Assembly (NCBI GenBank): GCA_964412555.1
Contig: CAYPPG010000006.1
Span: 62,001-126,000 of the forward strand
Direction: 5' to 3'
Origin: CAYPPG01 sp964412555
Lineage (GTDB): Bacteria; Hinthialibacterota; Hinthialibacteria; Hinthialibacterales; Hinthialibacteraceae
Length of the DNA: 64,000 nt
Below, one piece after another: positions 9,003-18,821 of the stretch; within the stretch, counting starts at the first letter, position 1, and each line of letters begins with the position of its first letter. The notes beneath the pieces were generated by a model. The model did not search any database. It was not told where the DNA came from and saw only the letters and a list, made by a program, of their open reading frames with translations. A program made the position numbers and the translations under genes.

Positions 9003-11395
9003 GGCTCGTTTATCTCAGAATCGGGAACACGCCATATGCGAATTCCTGTAAAAGGATTTTCTAGTGATTCATCATATTCATACACTTTCTCCATATTTTG
9101 CCCGTCTAGCAATTTTGCCAATAAATCTACATTCGGCGCATTCAGTTCCTCGACCGCCAAACGTTGTTGAAAACCCTTCAACCATTCTCCGTACACGTAT
9201 GGATAATGAACTCTCACTCTTTCTTTATCCACAAACTCACGCAAAAGAAGCACACCACGGCCGGGAGGCAGACGGAAGAGGCGATAATAAAAATAATACC
9301 GGTGAATTCTCCCGTAATCATGGATAACATATTGAATGTTCTCCTTTCGCAAACGGCGGTAAAGATCTTCCACCGTCGTGCATTCCCACGACCAGGCAAT
9401 CAGTGGATCCGTATTGAACCAATCGGCGCCCACATACCGATTGGGACAATAAAAGGGTTGTTCGATACCATGAAGTAACACCAAATCATCACGGTTCGTA
9501 TTTTCCCGCAAAAAACGGAATGCTTGATTGGGATAGTGTTCAAAATCGGTGACATTTTCAAGATATTCTTGTACGGATACCTTTCCGCTGATCACCCACC
9601 ATGGCTCATATTTTGTCGGTAAAAACAACAAACCTGTTGTTGCAGACAAACCGTAAAGAATCATAAAAAGAAACAAGATTCGCGAACAAAGCCTCAAATG
9701 AAGGATTTCTTCGATTGTTTTCCCATACAACGGAGCAACAATCGCCAACGATGGAAGAAGAAAGCGTGTATCCCGATAGGTATACGCCCATAACAAGAAA
9801 AGAAAGGCGGCGAATACAATATGGAGAATCATTTGATTGTTCCATCGCCGGTGCAGAAAAATGAGAGGCAGAAAAGTCAACCATATTATTCCAATCGGCC
9901 ACGAACCGTAATCTTCATTTGGGGGGAGCCATGTCAAGGAGGCTTGATGCACATTCAGTTCACCCAGTGGCCAAGAACCGAACGTTTCATTTTCCCGGCG
10001 GTCTCCCGGAAAAAGTGTCACACGCAGAGGGAGAGTGAAAAAATCTACAATTTTTTCCGCCCCCGGTGCCTGCCGGACGGCGTTTAAATTTCCTTTCATC
10101 CCGGCGTGGTAAGCGAAAAACTCTGCATTGAACTTAGACCAATACGGCGTCGGAAAAATACTTCCCGCAAACGGATACACCGGATTTCCCAATAATAGAG
10201 CATTCCGGATAAACCACGGGGATGAAACCACGATGGCAAGAGCGAGTATCAATATCATCCCTTTTACACGTTCCCCAACCTTGGCCCCCATTTGATTCAT
10301 CCCACCCCATAATCCAACACAACCAAAGAAAGGCAACAATGCCAGCGCCGTATACTTGCAGCTGATTGCCGCTCCTACTGCCATGCCAGTAAGAACGGCT
10401 GTCTTACTCACTGGCTTCCATTCGCGATCCCGTATTGTATAAAAATAATCCATACTAAACACAAAAGCCAACACAATGTAACAAGTCAAACCGAATTCAA
10501 TGAAAGACCATGATGCAAAAATTGGAACAAAAGGAGTGGTGGATACGATTAGCACGGAAAGTATCCCGATTTGTTCATTCCCCACGGATTTTCCCAAACG
10601 GTAAACAAGACTCAAAGTGAAAAGAAAGTAACAAAAATGGATCAATTTGGGACCGGAGATTGAACCGAAAGCCAAAGGGATCATATACAAATATTCAATC
10701 AGAAAAGGGAAATTGGAAAATGCGATATTGGGAAGAAGATAAAAACCCCCATGCTCCAAATACAGTTTTGGAACCGTGAGATGATACCGCAATCCATCGG
10801 ATTGTGTGGGAGGCATGAGGGAAGAGGATAAAGCATAAAAAATCGATAAACCGATTAAAGAAATGTAAATCCATTGTTCCCGGGAAATGATGGATACTTT
10901 TTCTTGAAGCATCCGTAAGTGTAAAGAAAAAGATTTTACTTTCTGCAAATTGAACCGAAAACAGAAGAAAAACAAGATCACTAGAACCGCGGCAATAATC
11001 CACGAATTCAATAATTGCAGCAAAGCAAGAACAAACATAAGATAAGAAAGTACAATCCATCCAATCGGTACAGCGATGGAAATGCTTGGAAAAGTAGCTT
11101 TCCTCCCAAGGCAGTGCAAAAGGAAATGGCCTAAGCCATATCCAAGGAATACAATGAATAAAACGATACAAATATCGAGAAGATGGCCGTAAAAAGTATA
11201 TGGTTTCAAAAAATAGAAAATCGAAGTCCAATTGGCGAAAATGGCATCCCAGCGGATTGTATGCTTCCGAATTTGAATGTGATAAAAATAAGCAGGAAAA
11301 ACAAGAAGAAAAAGGATCAAAAATAGATAGATTTTCCTCTGTCCAATGGATGGAAGATCGTTCTTTTCATGGTTTTCATGGCCGAATGAATGCAT
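8990..11395 (-). CDS. Polytopic membrane glycosyltransferase-like protein (GT39/PMT-ArnT-like)
   Basis: The 801-residue protein has about a dozen hydrophobic segments between residues 25 and 580, followed by a soluble C-terminal region of about 220 residues. The extracytoplasmic loop with PPTQSDGLRYHLTVPKLY resembles the DxxxYH-type acidic motif of GT-C glycosyltransferases that use polyprenyl-phosphate sugars, such as the PMT and ArnT families. This suggests transfer of a sugar to a protein or envelope lipid on the periplasmic face. The start at 11395 is preceded only by a weak AAGGG. It stands alone on the minus strand, divergent from the phosphatase gene at 11512. The substrate cannot be read from the sequence, and many bacterial GT-C-like proteins of this size are uncharacterised. 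Confidence 0.7.
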   Translation of the reverse strand: MHSFGHENHEKNDLPSIGQRKIYLFLILFLLVFPAYFYHIQIRKHTIRWDAIFANWTSIFYFLKPYTFYGHLLDICIVLFIVFLGYGLGHFLLHCLGRKATFPSISIAVPIGWIVLSYLMFVLALLQLLNSWIIAAVLVILFFFCFRFNLQKVKSFSLHLRMLQEKVSIISREQWIYISLIGLSIFYALSSSLMPPTQSDGLRYHLTVPKLYLEHGGFYLLPNIAFSNFPFLIEYLYMIPLAFGSISGPKLIHFCYFLFTLSLVYRLGKSVGNEQIGILSVLIVSTTPFVPIFASWSFIEFGLTCYIVLAFVFSMDYFYTIRDREWKPVSKTAVLTGMAVGAAISCKYTALALLPFFGCVGLWGGMNQMGAKVGERVKGMILILALAIVVSSPWFIRNALLLGNPVYPFAGSIFPTPYWSKFNAEFFAYHAGMKGNLNAVRQAPGAEKIVDFFTLPLRVTLFPGDRRENETFGSWPLGELNVHQASLTWLPPNEDYGSWPIGIIWLTFLPLIFLHRRWNNQMILHIVFAAFLFLLWAYTYRDTRFLLPSLAIVAPLYGKTIEEILHLRLCSRILFLFMILYGLSATTGLLFLPTKYEPWWVISGKVSVQEYLENVTDFEHYPNQAFRFLRENTNRDDLVLLHGIEQPFYCPNRYVGADWFNTDPLIAWSWECTTVEDLYRRLRKENIQYVIHDYGRIHRYYFYYRLFRLPPGRGVLLLREFVDKERVRVHYPYVYGEWLKGFQQRLAVEELNAPNVDLLAKLLDGQNMEKVYEYDESLENPFTGIRIWRVPDSEINEPLSN

Positions 11396-11511
11396 TGCCC
11401 TTGCTCAAACGTCTTGTTTTTGCGATAAGTAATGTCGAAATCGATATGAACGCATACTTCTTGAAATTCAACAATTGTAAAGACTTTTTATCAATCTGAA
11501 CAGTCGAACAA

Positions 11512-13590
11512 ATGATTCGTATTAAAATCCCGTTTCAATTCAAGATTTATTTACTGCTGTTTTTTCTGTTTGTGCTGCTCCTGCATCTCATGACTACCCG
11601 TGTGAATACAATCGTCACAAATCAATTTATTGAAGAAGAAACCTTGCGATTTGAGGGATTGAAGACACTTTTTTACAATTTGTTACGTCTGAGAATCGAA
11701 ACGTTGGAAAAAGAAGCGCAACTTCTTGCAGAACAGATTCATGTCAGGGAAGCATTGGAAACCCTTTCGGAAGCAAAGTTGGTAGAGAGTTTTCTGGTTT
11801 CCTCCATCCCTGTCAATCAGAGAAGGGAAGTAGCAATTGTCACGGATGAAAAAGGAAACGTCGTTGACGGTGTCATACCTCCTCAGATCAATTTCACCAT
11901 TTCAGAGAAAAATCTCAAAAATCCACTTGCATCGATACAAGAATTCATGAACTCATTCGGGTCCCTCAATGAAGTGCTGGAAGAGGGAATCAATACGACG
12001 GGTTATGTAACCAGCGGGGATAACGAACCTCCTCAAGTGTTCGTTTTGGCTTCTGCACCGGTTTGGAACGAAAATCGTACTGAACCGGTAGGGAGTATTA
12101 TCATCGGTTTTTCGGTGGATGAGAAATTGGCACAAACGCTGAAAAGCCGCAGCCGTTACAATATTGGGTTTATTGTTGGTGAACGGATCATCACGACAAC
12201 ATTGGCCCAGGAGCGCTATATCGATTTGTCCAATACTTGGTCCGAGATGTCCGTCAGAGACCGCGGGAGTTTGCTCGATAAACCGCAAATCATTGAATTG
12301 CATAAAGAAAAATATCTCGCTTATGCCGCACATCTCCCCGTCACGCAAGGGGAACAGGGTTGGTATCTGATTTTACGCTCGTTAGAAGGGACATTGCAAT
12401 CTCTGCAACAATTGAGGCAGTCCATCGTTTGGGTGAGTTTGATCATATTGTGTGTCACTCTATTGATTGGTTACTTATTGGCTCGCAACGTGACTGCCCC
12501 CGTCCGCATTCTCACGGAAAAAGTTTCACGCATTGCGAAGGGGGATTATACGAGCACTCCTTCTGTCCGAACCGGCGATGAACTGGAAATATTGAGCCAA
12601 GAAATCAATGGCATGGCTCAAACATTGCAGAAGCGGGAACTGGAAGTAAAGGAATATGTTCGGCAAATCGAAGCATGGAATAAGGAACTGGAGGAGAAGG
12701 TTGCCGAACGGACCAAGGATTTGGAAGAAAAGAATTTCAATCTGCGGACAATTTCAGCAGAATTGGGACGCGCCTATGCCCAAATAGACGAAGAACTCAA
12801 AATGGTCGCTCTTCTCCAGCGAAAATTGCTCCCGCAACCATCTCAAGAATTTTCCAATTGTGTCATCCGTTCCTATTATTTGCCGAACGGACGGACCGGA
12901 GGGGATTATTACGATTACATTCCCTCCTCAGATAAAAAGAAACTCCATGTCCTTATTGCGGATGTATCCGGACACGGCACTCCGGCCGCATTTATCATGG
13001 GAATTACTAGGTCCATTGCCCATTCCATGATTCCCAACATGGACTCACCAGTAACTGTTCTTACTTCTCTCAGTACGGTCTTGAAGGATACGATTCGTTC
13101 AGGAGAATTCGTCACGATGTTTTTAGCCACTCTCGACTTTGACGCGAATCAATTAACCTATTCAGTGGCCGGTCATCTTCCGCCTTATCTCTATCATTTC
13201 ACTGAAAACCGCATGGAAAATCTCGATACCGAACGCGGATTACCGTTGGGGATCAAGGAAGATCCGGAATACCAGGAAATCACGGTGTCTTTCCAACCCG
13301 GTGACCGTTTGCTGCTTTTCACAGATGGGATCATCGAGGCACATAATGACCATAAAGAATCATTCGGTGAAAATCGGTTGGAACAGATTATTTTTAACAA
13401 TGTAGAATCGTCCGCCGGGGATTTGCTCGATGCTATCATGACCGCTTTGGAAGCATTCGTCGACCGCCCGCTTGAAATTGAACCCTTGGAAGACGATGTT
13501 ACGCTCGTGGCGATCGATTTCACAGCAGAAACGGTTCCTCGAAAGACAATTCCATTCCCCTATTTGGAAACGATCGACGTTCCAAAATGA
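11512..13590 (+). CDS. Transmembrane sensor PP2C-type serine phosphatase (RsbU/SpoIIE-like)
   Basis: The 692-residue protein has two membrane segments (about 12-28 and 304-324) enclosing a roughly 275-residue extracytoplasmic sensor region with Cache-like features. A HAMP domain (about 325-380), a coiled coil (380-440) and a C-terminal PP2C/SpoIIE domain (about 445-680) follow. The metal-binding aspartates are visible in NGRTGGDYYDY (D465), LIADVSGHGTPAA (D484) and LFTDGIIEAHN. Proteins of this type dephosphorylate STAS-domain anti-anti-sigma factors in partner-switching pathways after sensing an external signal. No STAS protein or RsbW-like kinase lies next to it. An RsbRD_N-like protein is encoded far away inside the dsr operon (56850-57473). 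A functional link between them would be speculation. Confidence 0.88.
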   Translation: MIRIKIPFQFKIYLLLFFLFVLLLHLMTTRVNTIVTNQFIEEETLRFEGLKTLFYNLLRLRIETLEKEAQLLAEQIHVREALETLSEAKLVESFLVSSIPVNQRREVAIVTDEKGNVVDGVIPPQINFTISEKNLKNPLASIQEFMNSFGSLNEVLEEGINTTGYVTSGDNEPPQVFVLASAPVWNENRTEPVGSIIIGFSVDEKLAQTLKSRSRYNIGFIVGERIITTTLAQERYIDLSNTWSEMSVRDRGSLLDKPQIIELHKEKYLAYAAHLPVTQGEQGWYLILRSLEGTLQSLQQLRQSIVWVSLIILCVTLLIGYLLARNVTAPVRILTEKVSRIAKGDYTSTPSVRTGDELEILSQEINGMAQTLQKRELEVKEYVRQIEAWNKELEEKVAERTKDLEEKNFNLRTISAELGRAYAQIDEELKMVALLQRKLLPQPSQEFSNCVIRSYYLPNGRTGGDYYDYIPSSDKKKLHVLIADVSGHGTPAAFIMGITRSIAHSMIPNMDSPVTVLTSLSTVLKDTIRSGEFVTMFLATLDFDANQLTYSVAGHLPPYLYHFTENRMENLDTERGLPLGIKEDPEYQEITVSFQPGDRLLLFTDGIIEAHNDHKESFGENRLEQIIFNNVESSAGDLLDAIMTALEAFVDRPLEIEPLEDDVTLVAIDFTAETVPRKTIPFPYLETIDVPK

Positions 13591-13634
13591 AATTGAATTC
13601 CGATTGGTCTATAGGAAAGTCTTATTGAAGGTAG

Positions 13635-15101
13635 TCAATCCAGTGAGGGAATGACAAACGGCTCACGGTATTGTCCGCTGACATACTCATTTGCTTTTTC
13701 GCTGAATTCACCGGTGAAACGTTCTGTCTCCGGATTCAAAGTCAGCATCGGACCAAGGGTTAGTGGATATTTTTGTTCATTGATCTTATTTCGGTTCAGA
13801 TGATCTTTCAGCCTTTCCCACGATTCACTCAATTTCTTATTTCCCTCGATTCGTTCCTGAATTTCCCCCTTCGAACTTTCGCTTCCGGCGCGATAGGAAA
13901 TATTGGCCATATGAACCAAGCCGCACGAAAGATGCCCCTCCAAGGCATCGGTATATAACATTTCCGGTTTGCGGCTGCGCATGGCGTCGATGAAATTTTC
14001 TTTCGTGCTTACCCGTTTCCGTGTGAATTTCTTGACTAATTTCCCATCATGATCATAAGCGGCATTATTTTGGATGTAACCGCCTTCACACATCACGATT
14101 GTGCCAATGCGGATACCATGAAATTCATCCATGGTTTTGCCAGAATTTCTAGTCCATTCCACATCATGGAAAGAAGCATTTTTGGGCAATCCCCGTACTT
14201 CGAAAATGATGGGAGCCGGTTCGTAATCGAGCATGGTGATCATTGTATTTGGCGTTTCGCCATCGTCTGTATACCCAACACGTCCGCCGATACTGATGAC
14301 ATGCTTCGGTAGTTCATTCTGGTTGAGCGCCCAACGGCAGCCGTCCATCGTGTGGATTCCCATATTCCCCAAGTCGCCGTCACCGGTATCCCAAATCCAA
14401 TGCCAATCATAATGAAGATGCTCTCGCATCAGAGACTTCATAGGAGCCGGACCGCACCATAAATTATAATCGCAGGTCTTCGGGACCGTCTGCGGTTCTG
14501 TTACATCGCCAATACTCATTCGCGGTCTATAGTTGATTCCGTATACGCATTGAATCTTACCCAAATTGCCGTTCCAAACGTATTCATATGCTTCTTCGGT
14601 TTCGCCGCTGTTGCGGGGACCATGAGTCGCTTGCACGATGCGGTTATATTTCCACATGGCCTCCACCATCTTCCGGCCTTCATAAATATTGTGGGAGGAA
14701 GGCTTTTGGACGAAAACATCTTTTCCTGCCTGACACGCCATGATGGTCATAAGAGAATGCCAATGGTTCGGTGTCGTGATGGACACGGCATCGAGGGAGG
14801 AATCGTTCAGCAACTCTCGAAAATCGGTATAACGAGTAACTTTTTCTTTCCATTTTTTAAATTGCTCGATTTCATAATCCAGATGATCGGAATCACAATC
14901 GCAGATCGCGGTGACACGAACCCCCGGAATTTCACGGAAATCACGAATATCACCTCGGCCTTTCCCGCCGATTTTTACAAATGAGCCGACACCGATCACT
15001 CCGATTCGGATCGCATCATTCGCTCCCAAAATCGGGGAGGAAGGAAGCGATATCATGAAACCTGCGGATAATGAATTTTTTAAGAAAGTTCTTCGTTTCA
15101 T
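13635..15101 (-). CDS. Exported Gfo/Idh/MocA-family oxidoreductase
   Basis: The 488-residue protein starts with a Tat-like leader (KRRTFLKNSLSAG then a hydrophobic stretch) and a Rossmann fold beginning IRIGVIGVGSF. The family's EKP motif appears as VQKP with the catalytic lysine at K133 kept. A substrate-domain stretch follows with DTGDGDLGNMGIHTMDGCRW, which carries the conserved Asp and His. Such proteins oxidise or epimerise sugars with bound NAD(P). Members with Tat signals are abundant in Planctomycetes and related groups. It is followed upstream in the same operon by a sugar isomerase-like gene (20 nt gap), which supports a sugar-acid or inositol-like pathway. The substrate is unknown. 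Confidence 0.85.
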   Translation of the reverse strand: MKRRTFLKNSLSAGFMISLPSSPILGANDAIRIGVIGVGSFVKIGGKGRGDIRDFREIPGVRVTAICDCDSDHLDYEIEQFKKWKEKVTRYTDFRELLNDSSLDAVSITTPNHWHSLMTIMACQAGKDVFVQKPSSHNIYEGRKMVEAMWKYNRIVQATHGPRNSGETEEAYEYVWNGNLGKIQCVYGINYRPRMSIGDVTEPQTVPKTCDYNLWCGPAPMKSLMREHLHYDWHWIWDTGDGDLGNMGIHTMDGCRWALNQNELPKHVISIGGRVGYTDDGETPNTMITMLDYEPAPIIFEVRGLPKNASFHDVEWTRNSGKTMDEFHGIRIGTIVMCEGGYIQNNAAYDHDGKLVKKFTRKRVSTKENFIDAMRSRKPEMLYTDALEGHLSCGLVHMANISYRAGSESSKGEIQERIEGNKKLSESWERLKDHLNRNKINEQKYPLTLGPMLTLNPETERFTGEFSEKANEYVSGQYREPFVIPSLD

Positions 15102-15121
15102 CTCGGTCTCCTTTCAACTTT

Positions 15122-16012
15122 TCACAGCGCGTTTTGCAGTGCCAAGAAAAGGGCGCGGTAGTACACCATAAACTTAATCGGTTCGCAGCTTTGACCGACT
15201 TCCGCATCGCAGTATCCTTGATAGCCGGCCTTTTTCAACAATGAGAATAATTGACGGTAAGGATATTGTTCATTATACAGATCATGCATATGAATATTGC
15301 GAATCCGGTCTTTGACGAGATTGAAGTTCGCTTCGAATCCCGGTTCTTCGACATCGGTCCGGTCACAGTTCCAGTTCACATACACATGTTCGCTGTCTGC
15401 ATAGTCAAGAATTTTCTTAATTTGAGTAATGCGGTTCGTGCCCCGGCCGTGGTTGCTGATGCGAATTTCCACCCCGTAATCGGCGGCAAAGTTCCCTACC
15501 TCGGCGACGGCTTTGCCGATCTGCTGTAGTGTCTTTTCTTCCGGAATCCCCTCATTGACAAGAATGGCGTTCGGGAACACTCGAATGCCCCGTGCACCGA
15601 TATCATGCGCCAGGAGGGTATATTCCTTAGTTCCTTCAATGTGCTCTTTCAGTTTTTGGGGATCTTGCCAGTGATATGCGAAAGCGCTTGCCAGGCTGAG
15701 CGCGATTCCGGCGTCTTCGAATTTTTTGCGAACATCCAGGCGTTCGCTTTTGTTTAAACTTACCTCGACGCCATGCGCGTGGGTTGTGCGCAATTCGGCG
15801 TGCTCCCATTTCGCTTCGGTTAAATTTTTGATAATCGTATCAACATCCCAATCTTTCCCGAGAGTGTAGGTCATCAAACCGATGCGGAGAGGCTGCCCAT
15901 TATTCAATCCCTCCGCCGCCACCGGTGAATCATGAAGATTTGCCGCTGCCGATAAAGCTCCCGCAGCTATCGATGTCTTCATGAATCCTCTCCTTGAAAT
16001 GTGCATTTTCAT
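15122..16012 (-). CDS. Exported sugar phosphate isomerase/epimerase-like TIM barrel (AP endonuclease 2 fold)
   Basis: The 296-residue protein has a twin-arginine leader (SRRGFMKTSIAAGAL) and a TIM barrel of the xylose isomerase-like AP2EC family. Likely metal ligands are in the stretches AELRTTHAHG, EIRISNHGRGT, NWNCDRTDVEEPG, NIHMHDLY and GYCDAEVGQS. The start at 16012 has GGGAGGAGC just upstream. It is the first gene of a two-gene operon with the Gfo/Idh/MocA gene. Pairs of this kind occur in inositol and keto-sugar catabolism. The exact substrate cannot be told. The exported location implies that a sugar is processed before uptake. Confidence 0.82.
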   Translation of the reverse strand: MKMHISRRGFMKTSIAAGALSAAANLHDSPVAAEGLNNGQPLRIGLMTYTLGKDWDVDTIIKNLTEAKWEHAELRTTHAHGVEVSLNKSERLDVRKKFEDAGIALSLASAFAYHWQDPQKLKEHIEGTKEYTLLAHDIGARGIRVFPNAILVNEGIPEEKTLQQIGKAVAEVGNFAADYGVEIRISNHGRGTNRITQIKKILDYADSEHVYVNWNCDRTDVEEPGFEANFNLVKDRIRNIHMHDLYNEQYPYRQLFSLLKKAGYQGYCDAEVGQSCEPIKFMVYYRALFLALQNAL

Positions 16013-16357
16013 GTGCTCCTCCCATTTTCGATATGCTTGCTGAATACATCATCAAAGCTTTGTACTCGAAGTCAATGCCTGCTTGATTTCACGTCGAAGG
16101 GATTGAAGAGGAAAGCCCCCAATCCTTATTTTTGGAAACCGGTGCTTTTCTCGCCAGGAAAGTATGTGCTTGCTTCTAGACCGCTTTGCGTGGTGTGATT
16201 CCCTCAACTTCAATTCATTTTTGTCCTGTAGTTATAGCTGGAAGAGAGAGTTGTGAAGGATGAAATTACAGAAACTATTATTTATCCGCGTACCTTTTCA
16301 CTTCAAGGGGCTGAACTGAATACTAAAATTAGTTGTGTATCATTTAAACCTAGATAT
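16013..16357. other. 345-nt intergenic region between the isomerase and UPF0210 genes
   Basis: It contains the GGGAGG ribosome binding site of the isomerase gene and only weak promoter-like matches on the minus strand, such as TTGATG and TATCGA separated by 16 bp. The half next to 16358 is AT-rich and shows no clear terminator. I see no gene in it. Confidence 0.5.
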
Positions 16358-17731
16358 CTAATTCTTCAAACTATTAATCGGCGCCGGAATATGCCCCCCC
16401 CTGCGCGCAAACCTCTTCCCCCCATCCGGACAAACCACATTGGTTACCGTCCCCGCTCCAAACAACCCCCCAAAATCCACATATTCCCCAACCTTCTTCC
16501 CCGGCACCGGAATCACCCGTACCGCCGTCGTTTTATTATTGATCATCCCAATCGCTGCTTCATCCAGAATCAGCCCGCAAATCGTGGACACATCGACATC
16601 CCCCGGCAGAAGAAACATATCCAGTCCCACCGAACAAACCGCCGTCATCGCTTCCAGTTTTTCCAGCGTCAATGTTCCTTCCTTCACTGCTTCTGCCAGC
16701 GCATGATCTTCCATCACCGGCAGAAACGCTCCGGATAATCCGCCCACGGATGAAGAAGCGAAGATTCCGCCTTTCTTGACCGCATCGTTCAGCAGCGCCA
16801 CCGCCGCCGTCGTCCCCGGTGCGCCGATCTTCTCGATTCCCATCGCCTGGTAAATCTCCCCGACACTATCCCCGACTTTCGGTGTCGGCGCGAGTGACAA
16901 ATCAAGCACTCCAAACTCCACCCCCAACTCTGACGCCACTTCCCGCCCGATCAATTCACCCGTCCGCGTCACTCGAAACGCGGTATGCTTGATCTCTTCC
17001 GCGAGTTCATCGAGAGTCGCATCCGGCGTGGATTTGATGAGGCTTTCCACCGCCCGTTTGACCACCCCCGGGCCGCTGACCCCCACATTGATCACACAGG
17101 AAGCTTGCCCGGTTCCGAGATAGGCTCCCGCCATGAAGGGATTGTCTTCCGGGATGTTGGCGAAAACGACGATCTTGGCGCAGCCGAAGCCGAATTGATC
17201 CTTTGTCGCTTCTGCCGTTTTCAGAATAATTTCGCTGACATCTTGAACGGCATCCGCATTGATTCCCGCTTTGGTAGTCGCCACGTTGATCGAAGAACAG
17301 AGCCGCTGTGTTTCCGTTAAAACTTTCGGCAAAGAACGGATAAGCAGCGCTTCCCCATCGGTCGTCCCTTTTTGCACCAATGCCGTGAATCCCCCGATCA
17401 GATCGACATGCACATCCTCCGCCGCCCGGTCGAGTGCCCGCGCCAGGTGGATGGCATCCTCTTCCTTCCTCCCTTCCAGCAGCCGGCTGGCGGGTGAGAT
17501 CGCAAGCCGTTTGTTGATGATGGGAAGCCCGTATTTGGTCGTCAACGAGTCGCAAACCGATACCAGATCGCGCGCATGCGATTGAATTTTTTTATATACA
17601 TTGAGGGACGTTCTCTCGATGCTATCTGACGAACAATCATCGATGTTAATCCCCATCGTCACGGTACGCACATCGAGATTCTCTTCTTCCAGCATACGGA
17701 CGGTTTTCAGGATATCGTCGATGCGTCTCAT
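16358..17731 (-). CDS. UPF0210 (DUF711, PFL-like) family protein
   Basis: The 457-residue protein is full length for UPF0210 and recognisable from its start (MRRIDDILKTVRMLEEENLD, then the TVTMGINIDDC block) and from glycine-rich segments such as GVSGPGVVKRAVES, LAPTPKVGDSVGEIYQAMG and SSSVGGLSGAFLPV. Structural work places the family near the pyruvate formate-lyase fold, but no reaction is established. It overlaps the upstream ACT-domain gene by 4 nt (ATGA), so they are translationally coupled. This pairing is conserved in many bacteria. Third positions are visibly C/G-rich compared with the flanking genes. Confidence 0.9.
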   Translation of the reverse strand: MRRIDDILKTVRMLEEENLDVRTVTMGINIDDCSSDSIERTSLNVYKKIQSHARDLVSVCDSLTTKYGLPIINKRLAISPASRLLEGRKEEDAIHLARALDRAAEDVHVDLIGGFTALVQKGTTDGEALLIRSLPKVLTETQRLCSSINVATTKAGINADAVQDVSEIILKTAEATKDQFGFGCAKIVVFANIPEDNPFMAGAYLGTGQASCVINVGVSGPGVVKRAVESLIKSTPDATLDELAEEIKHTAFRVTRTGELIGREVASELGVEFGVLDLSLAPTPKVGDSVGEIYQAMGIEKIGAPGTTAAVALLNDAVKKGGIFASSSVGGLSGAFLPVMEDHALAEAVKEGTLTLEKLEAMTAVCSVGLDMFLLPGDVDVSTICGLILDEAAIGMINNKTTAVRVIPVPGKKVGEYVDFGGLFGAGTVTNVVCPDGGKRFARRGGHIPAPINSLKN

Positions 17732-18303
17732 GATGTTCCTTTCAATAATTGTTGAATGGAGAAAATTTCGTTGGCGGCCCTAAAGATATTTTCATGCTGC
17801 AAGGTCGCGACCAAATCGATGGATGAGAGTAATGTTTGTAACTCACCTTGGAGTTGCTTGATGTCGAGTTCCTTCGGAATTGTAATCTCCCCGATATGCG
17901 TCACATGGCCGTCGCGTATGGTGAAGTAGTAATCTTCGATGTTGATATTGTTTTCAAAAAGATAGGTGGTCAGCGTTTTAAGAATACCAGGCCGGTCTTT
18001 GCCGGTAATGGTCAAGATATAGCGGTCCGATTTTGTTTCCTGTGGCCGTAAAACGCTTTCGTCGAAGGGGCGAACGATGACGGAAATATCGTTCTCTGCA
18101 AAATGATCGGCGATCCTTTCTCGTATCGTTTCGACCGATAGTTCCTTCGAAAACGTGGCGGTCAGAATAATCGTAAAATACCCATTCACAACGGTTTGGC
18201 TCATCCCGTCGATATTCCCACCCAAATCGGATATGGCGGTCGTGATGTTTTTCACGATACCCACCCGGTCCGGCGCTAAAAGAGATATGACATATCGTTT
18301 CAC
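17728..18303 (-). CDS. Double ACT-domain protein (GcvR-like)
   Basis: The 191-residue protein has two ACT domains. The first covers about 1-80 (RYVISLLAPDRVGIVKNITT), the second about 90-175 (RYILTITGKDRPGILKTLTT). The D-R-x-G-I motif of ligand-binding ACT domains is present in both. ACT domains bind amino acids and control enzymes or regulators. The usual UPF0210 partner is a single ACT domain of about 90 residues, so the two-domain form here is longer than usual and resembles the GcvR type. It overlaps the UPF0210 gene by 4 nt. It has no DNA-binding domain. A role as amino-acid sensor for the UPF0210 protein is inferred from context. Confidence 0.82.
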   Translation of the reverse strand: MKRYVISLLAPDRVGIVKNITTAISDLGGNIDGMSQTVVNGYFTIILTATFSKELSVETIRERIADHFAENDISVIVRPFDESVLRPQETKSDRYILTITGKDRPGILKTLTTYLFENNINIEDYYFTIRDGHVTHIGEITIPKELDIKQLQGELQTLLSSIDLVATLQHENIFRAANEIFSIQQLLKGTS

Positions 18304-18427
18304 AACATAGCTCCCATCACAGAAAAACCAAGGTAGGGTAGGCTCAGCCCACTACCTCATGATGTAAGCCACTATTATAAAACATCCATCCCAAAATCAC
18401 GATAGCTGGAAATCGATGTTAGGGGAA

Positions 18428-18751
18428 TCACCCATGAGCGGTCAAATAGCGGTCAATTTCTTTCGGATCGTCCAACGCCTGATCGAGCAACTGAATTTCG
18501 AGTGATTCCGGCAAAATATCGTCATAACGATCATAATGCTCACCCAATAAAAAAATGGTTCCTTCTTTGCTCGAACTCAGTTGGCCGGGAAAGGAGATAG
18601 ACACAGAAAGAGGACGCAACGATGAGATCGACAGGATTTCCCCCCGGATATCCTCTTCCTTCATTGTCGCGTTCTGCTGCAGCAATCCTTCCAAATAACC
18701 GAAGAGCTGCTCCATTCCTTTTTCGTACAACTCTCTTTTTTTACTCATCAT
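18428..18751 (-). CDS. Small hypothetical protein, last gene of the ECF sigma cluster
   Basis: I do not recognise the family. The reading frame can be extended to 18808, but the extra 19 codons are read through a dispersed palindromic repeat, so the start at 18751 (or 18748), preceded by AAAGG, is preferred. That gives about 107 residues: soluble, mixed charge, no signal or membrane segment, beginning MMSKKRELYEKGMEQLFGYL. It lies about 70 nt after the PspC-domain gene in the same orientation. Confidence 0.55.
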   Translation of the reverse strand: MMSKKRELYEKGMEQLFGYLEGLLQQNATMKEEDIRGEILSISSLRPLSVSISFPGQLSSSKEGTIFLLGEHYDRYDDILPESLEIQLLDQALDDPKEIDRYLTAHG

Positions 18752-18783
18752 CCTTTCAACACCAGCACCCAACATACTTTGTC

Positions 18784-18806
18784 GGAGCGCGGGCATCCTT
18801 GCCCGC
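18784..18806. repeat. Dispersed palindromic repeat, GCGGGCA-hairpin family
   Basis: GGAGCGCGGGCATCCTTGCC begins a copy of a repeat whose core GCGGGCA-TCC(T)-TGCCCGC folds into a 7-bp hairpin. Other copies are at 22594, 22677, 44032 (degenerate) and 44094 (inverse orientation). All are intergenic. Confidence 0.8.
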
Positions 18807-18821
18807 ATTTCTCACGGGAGA

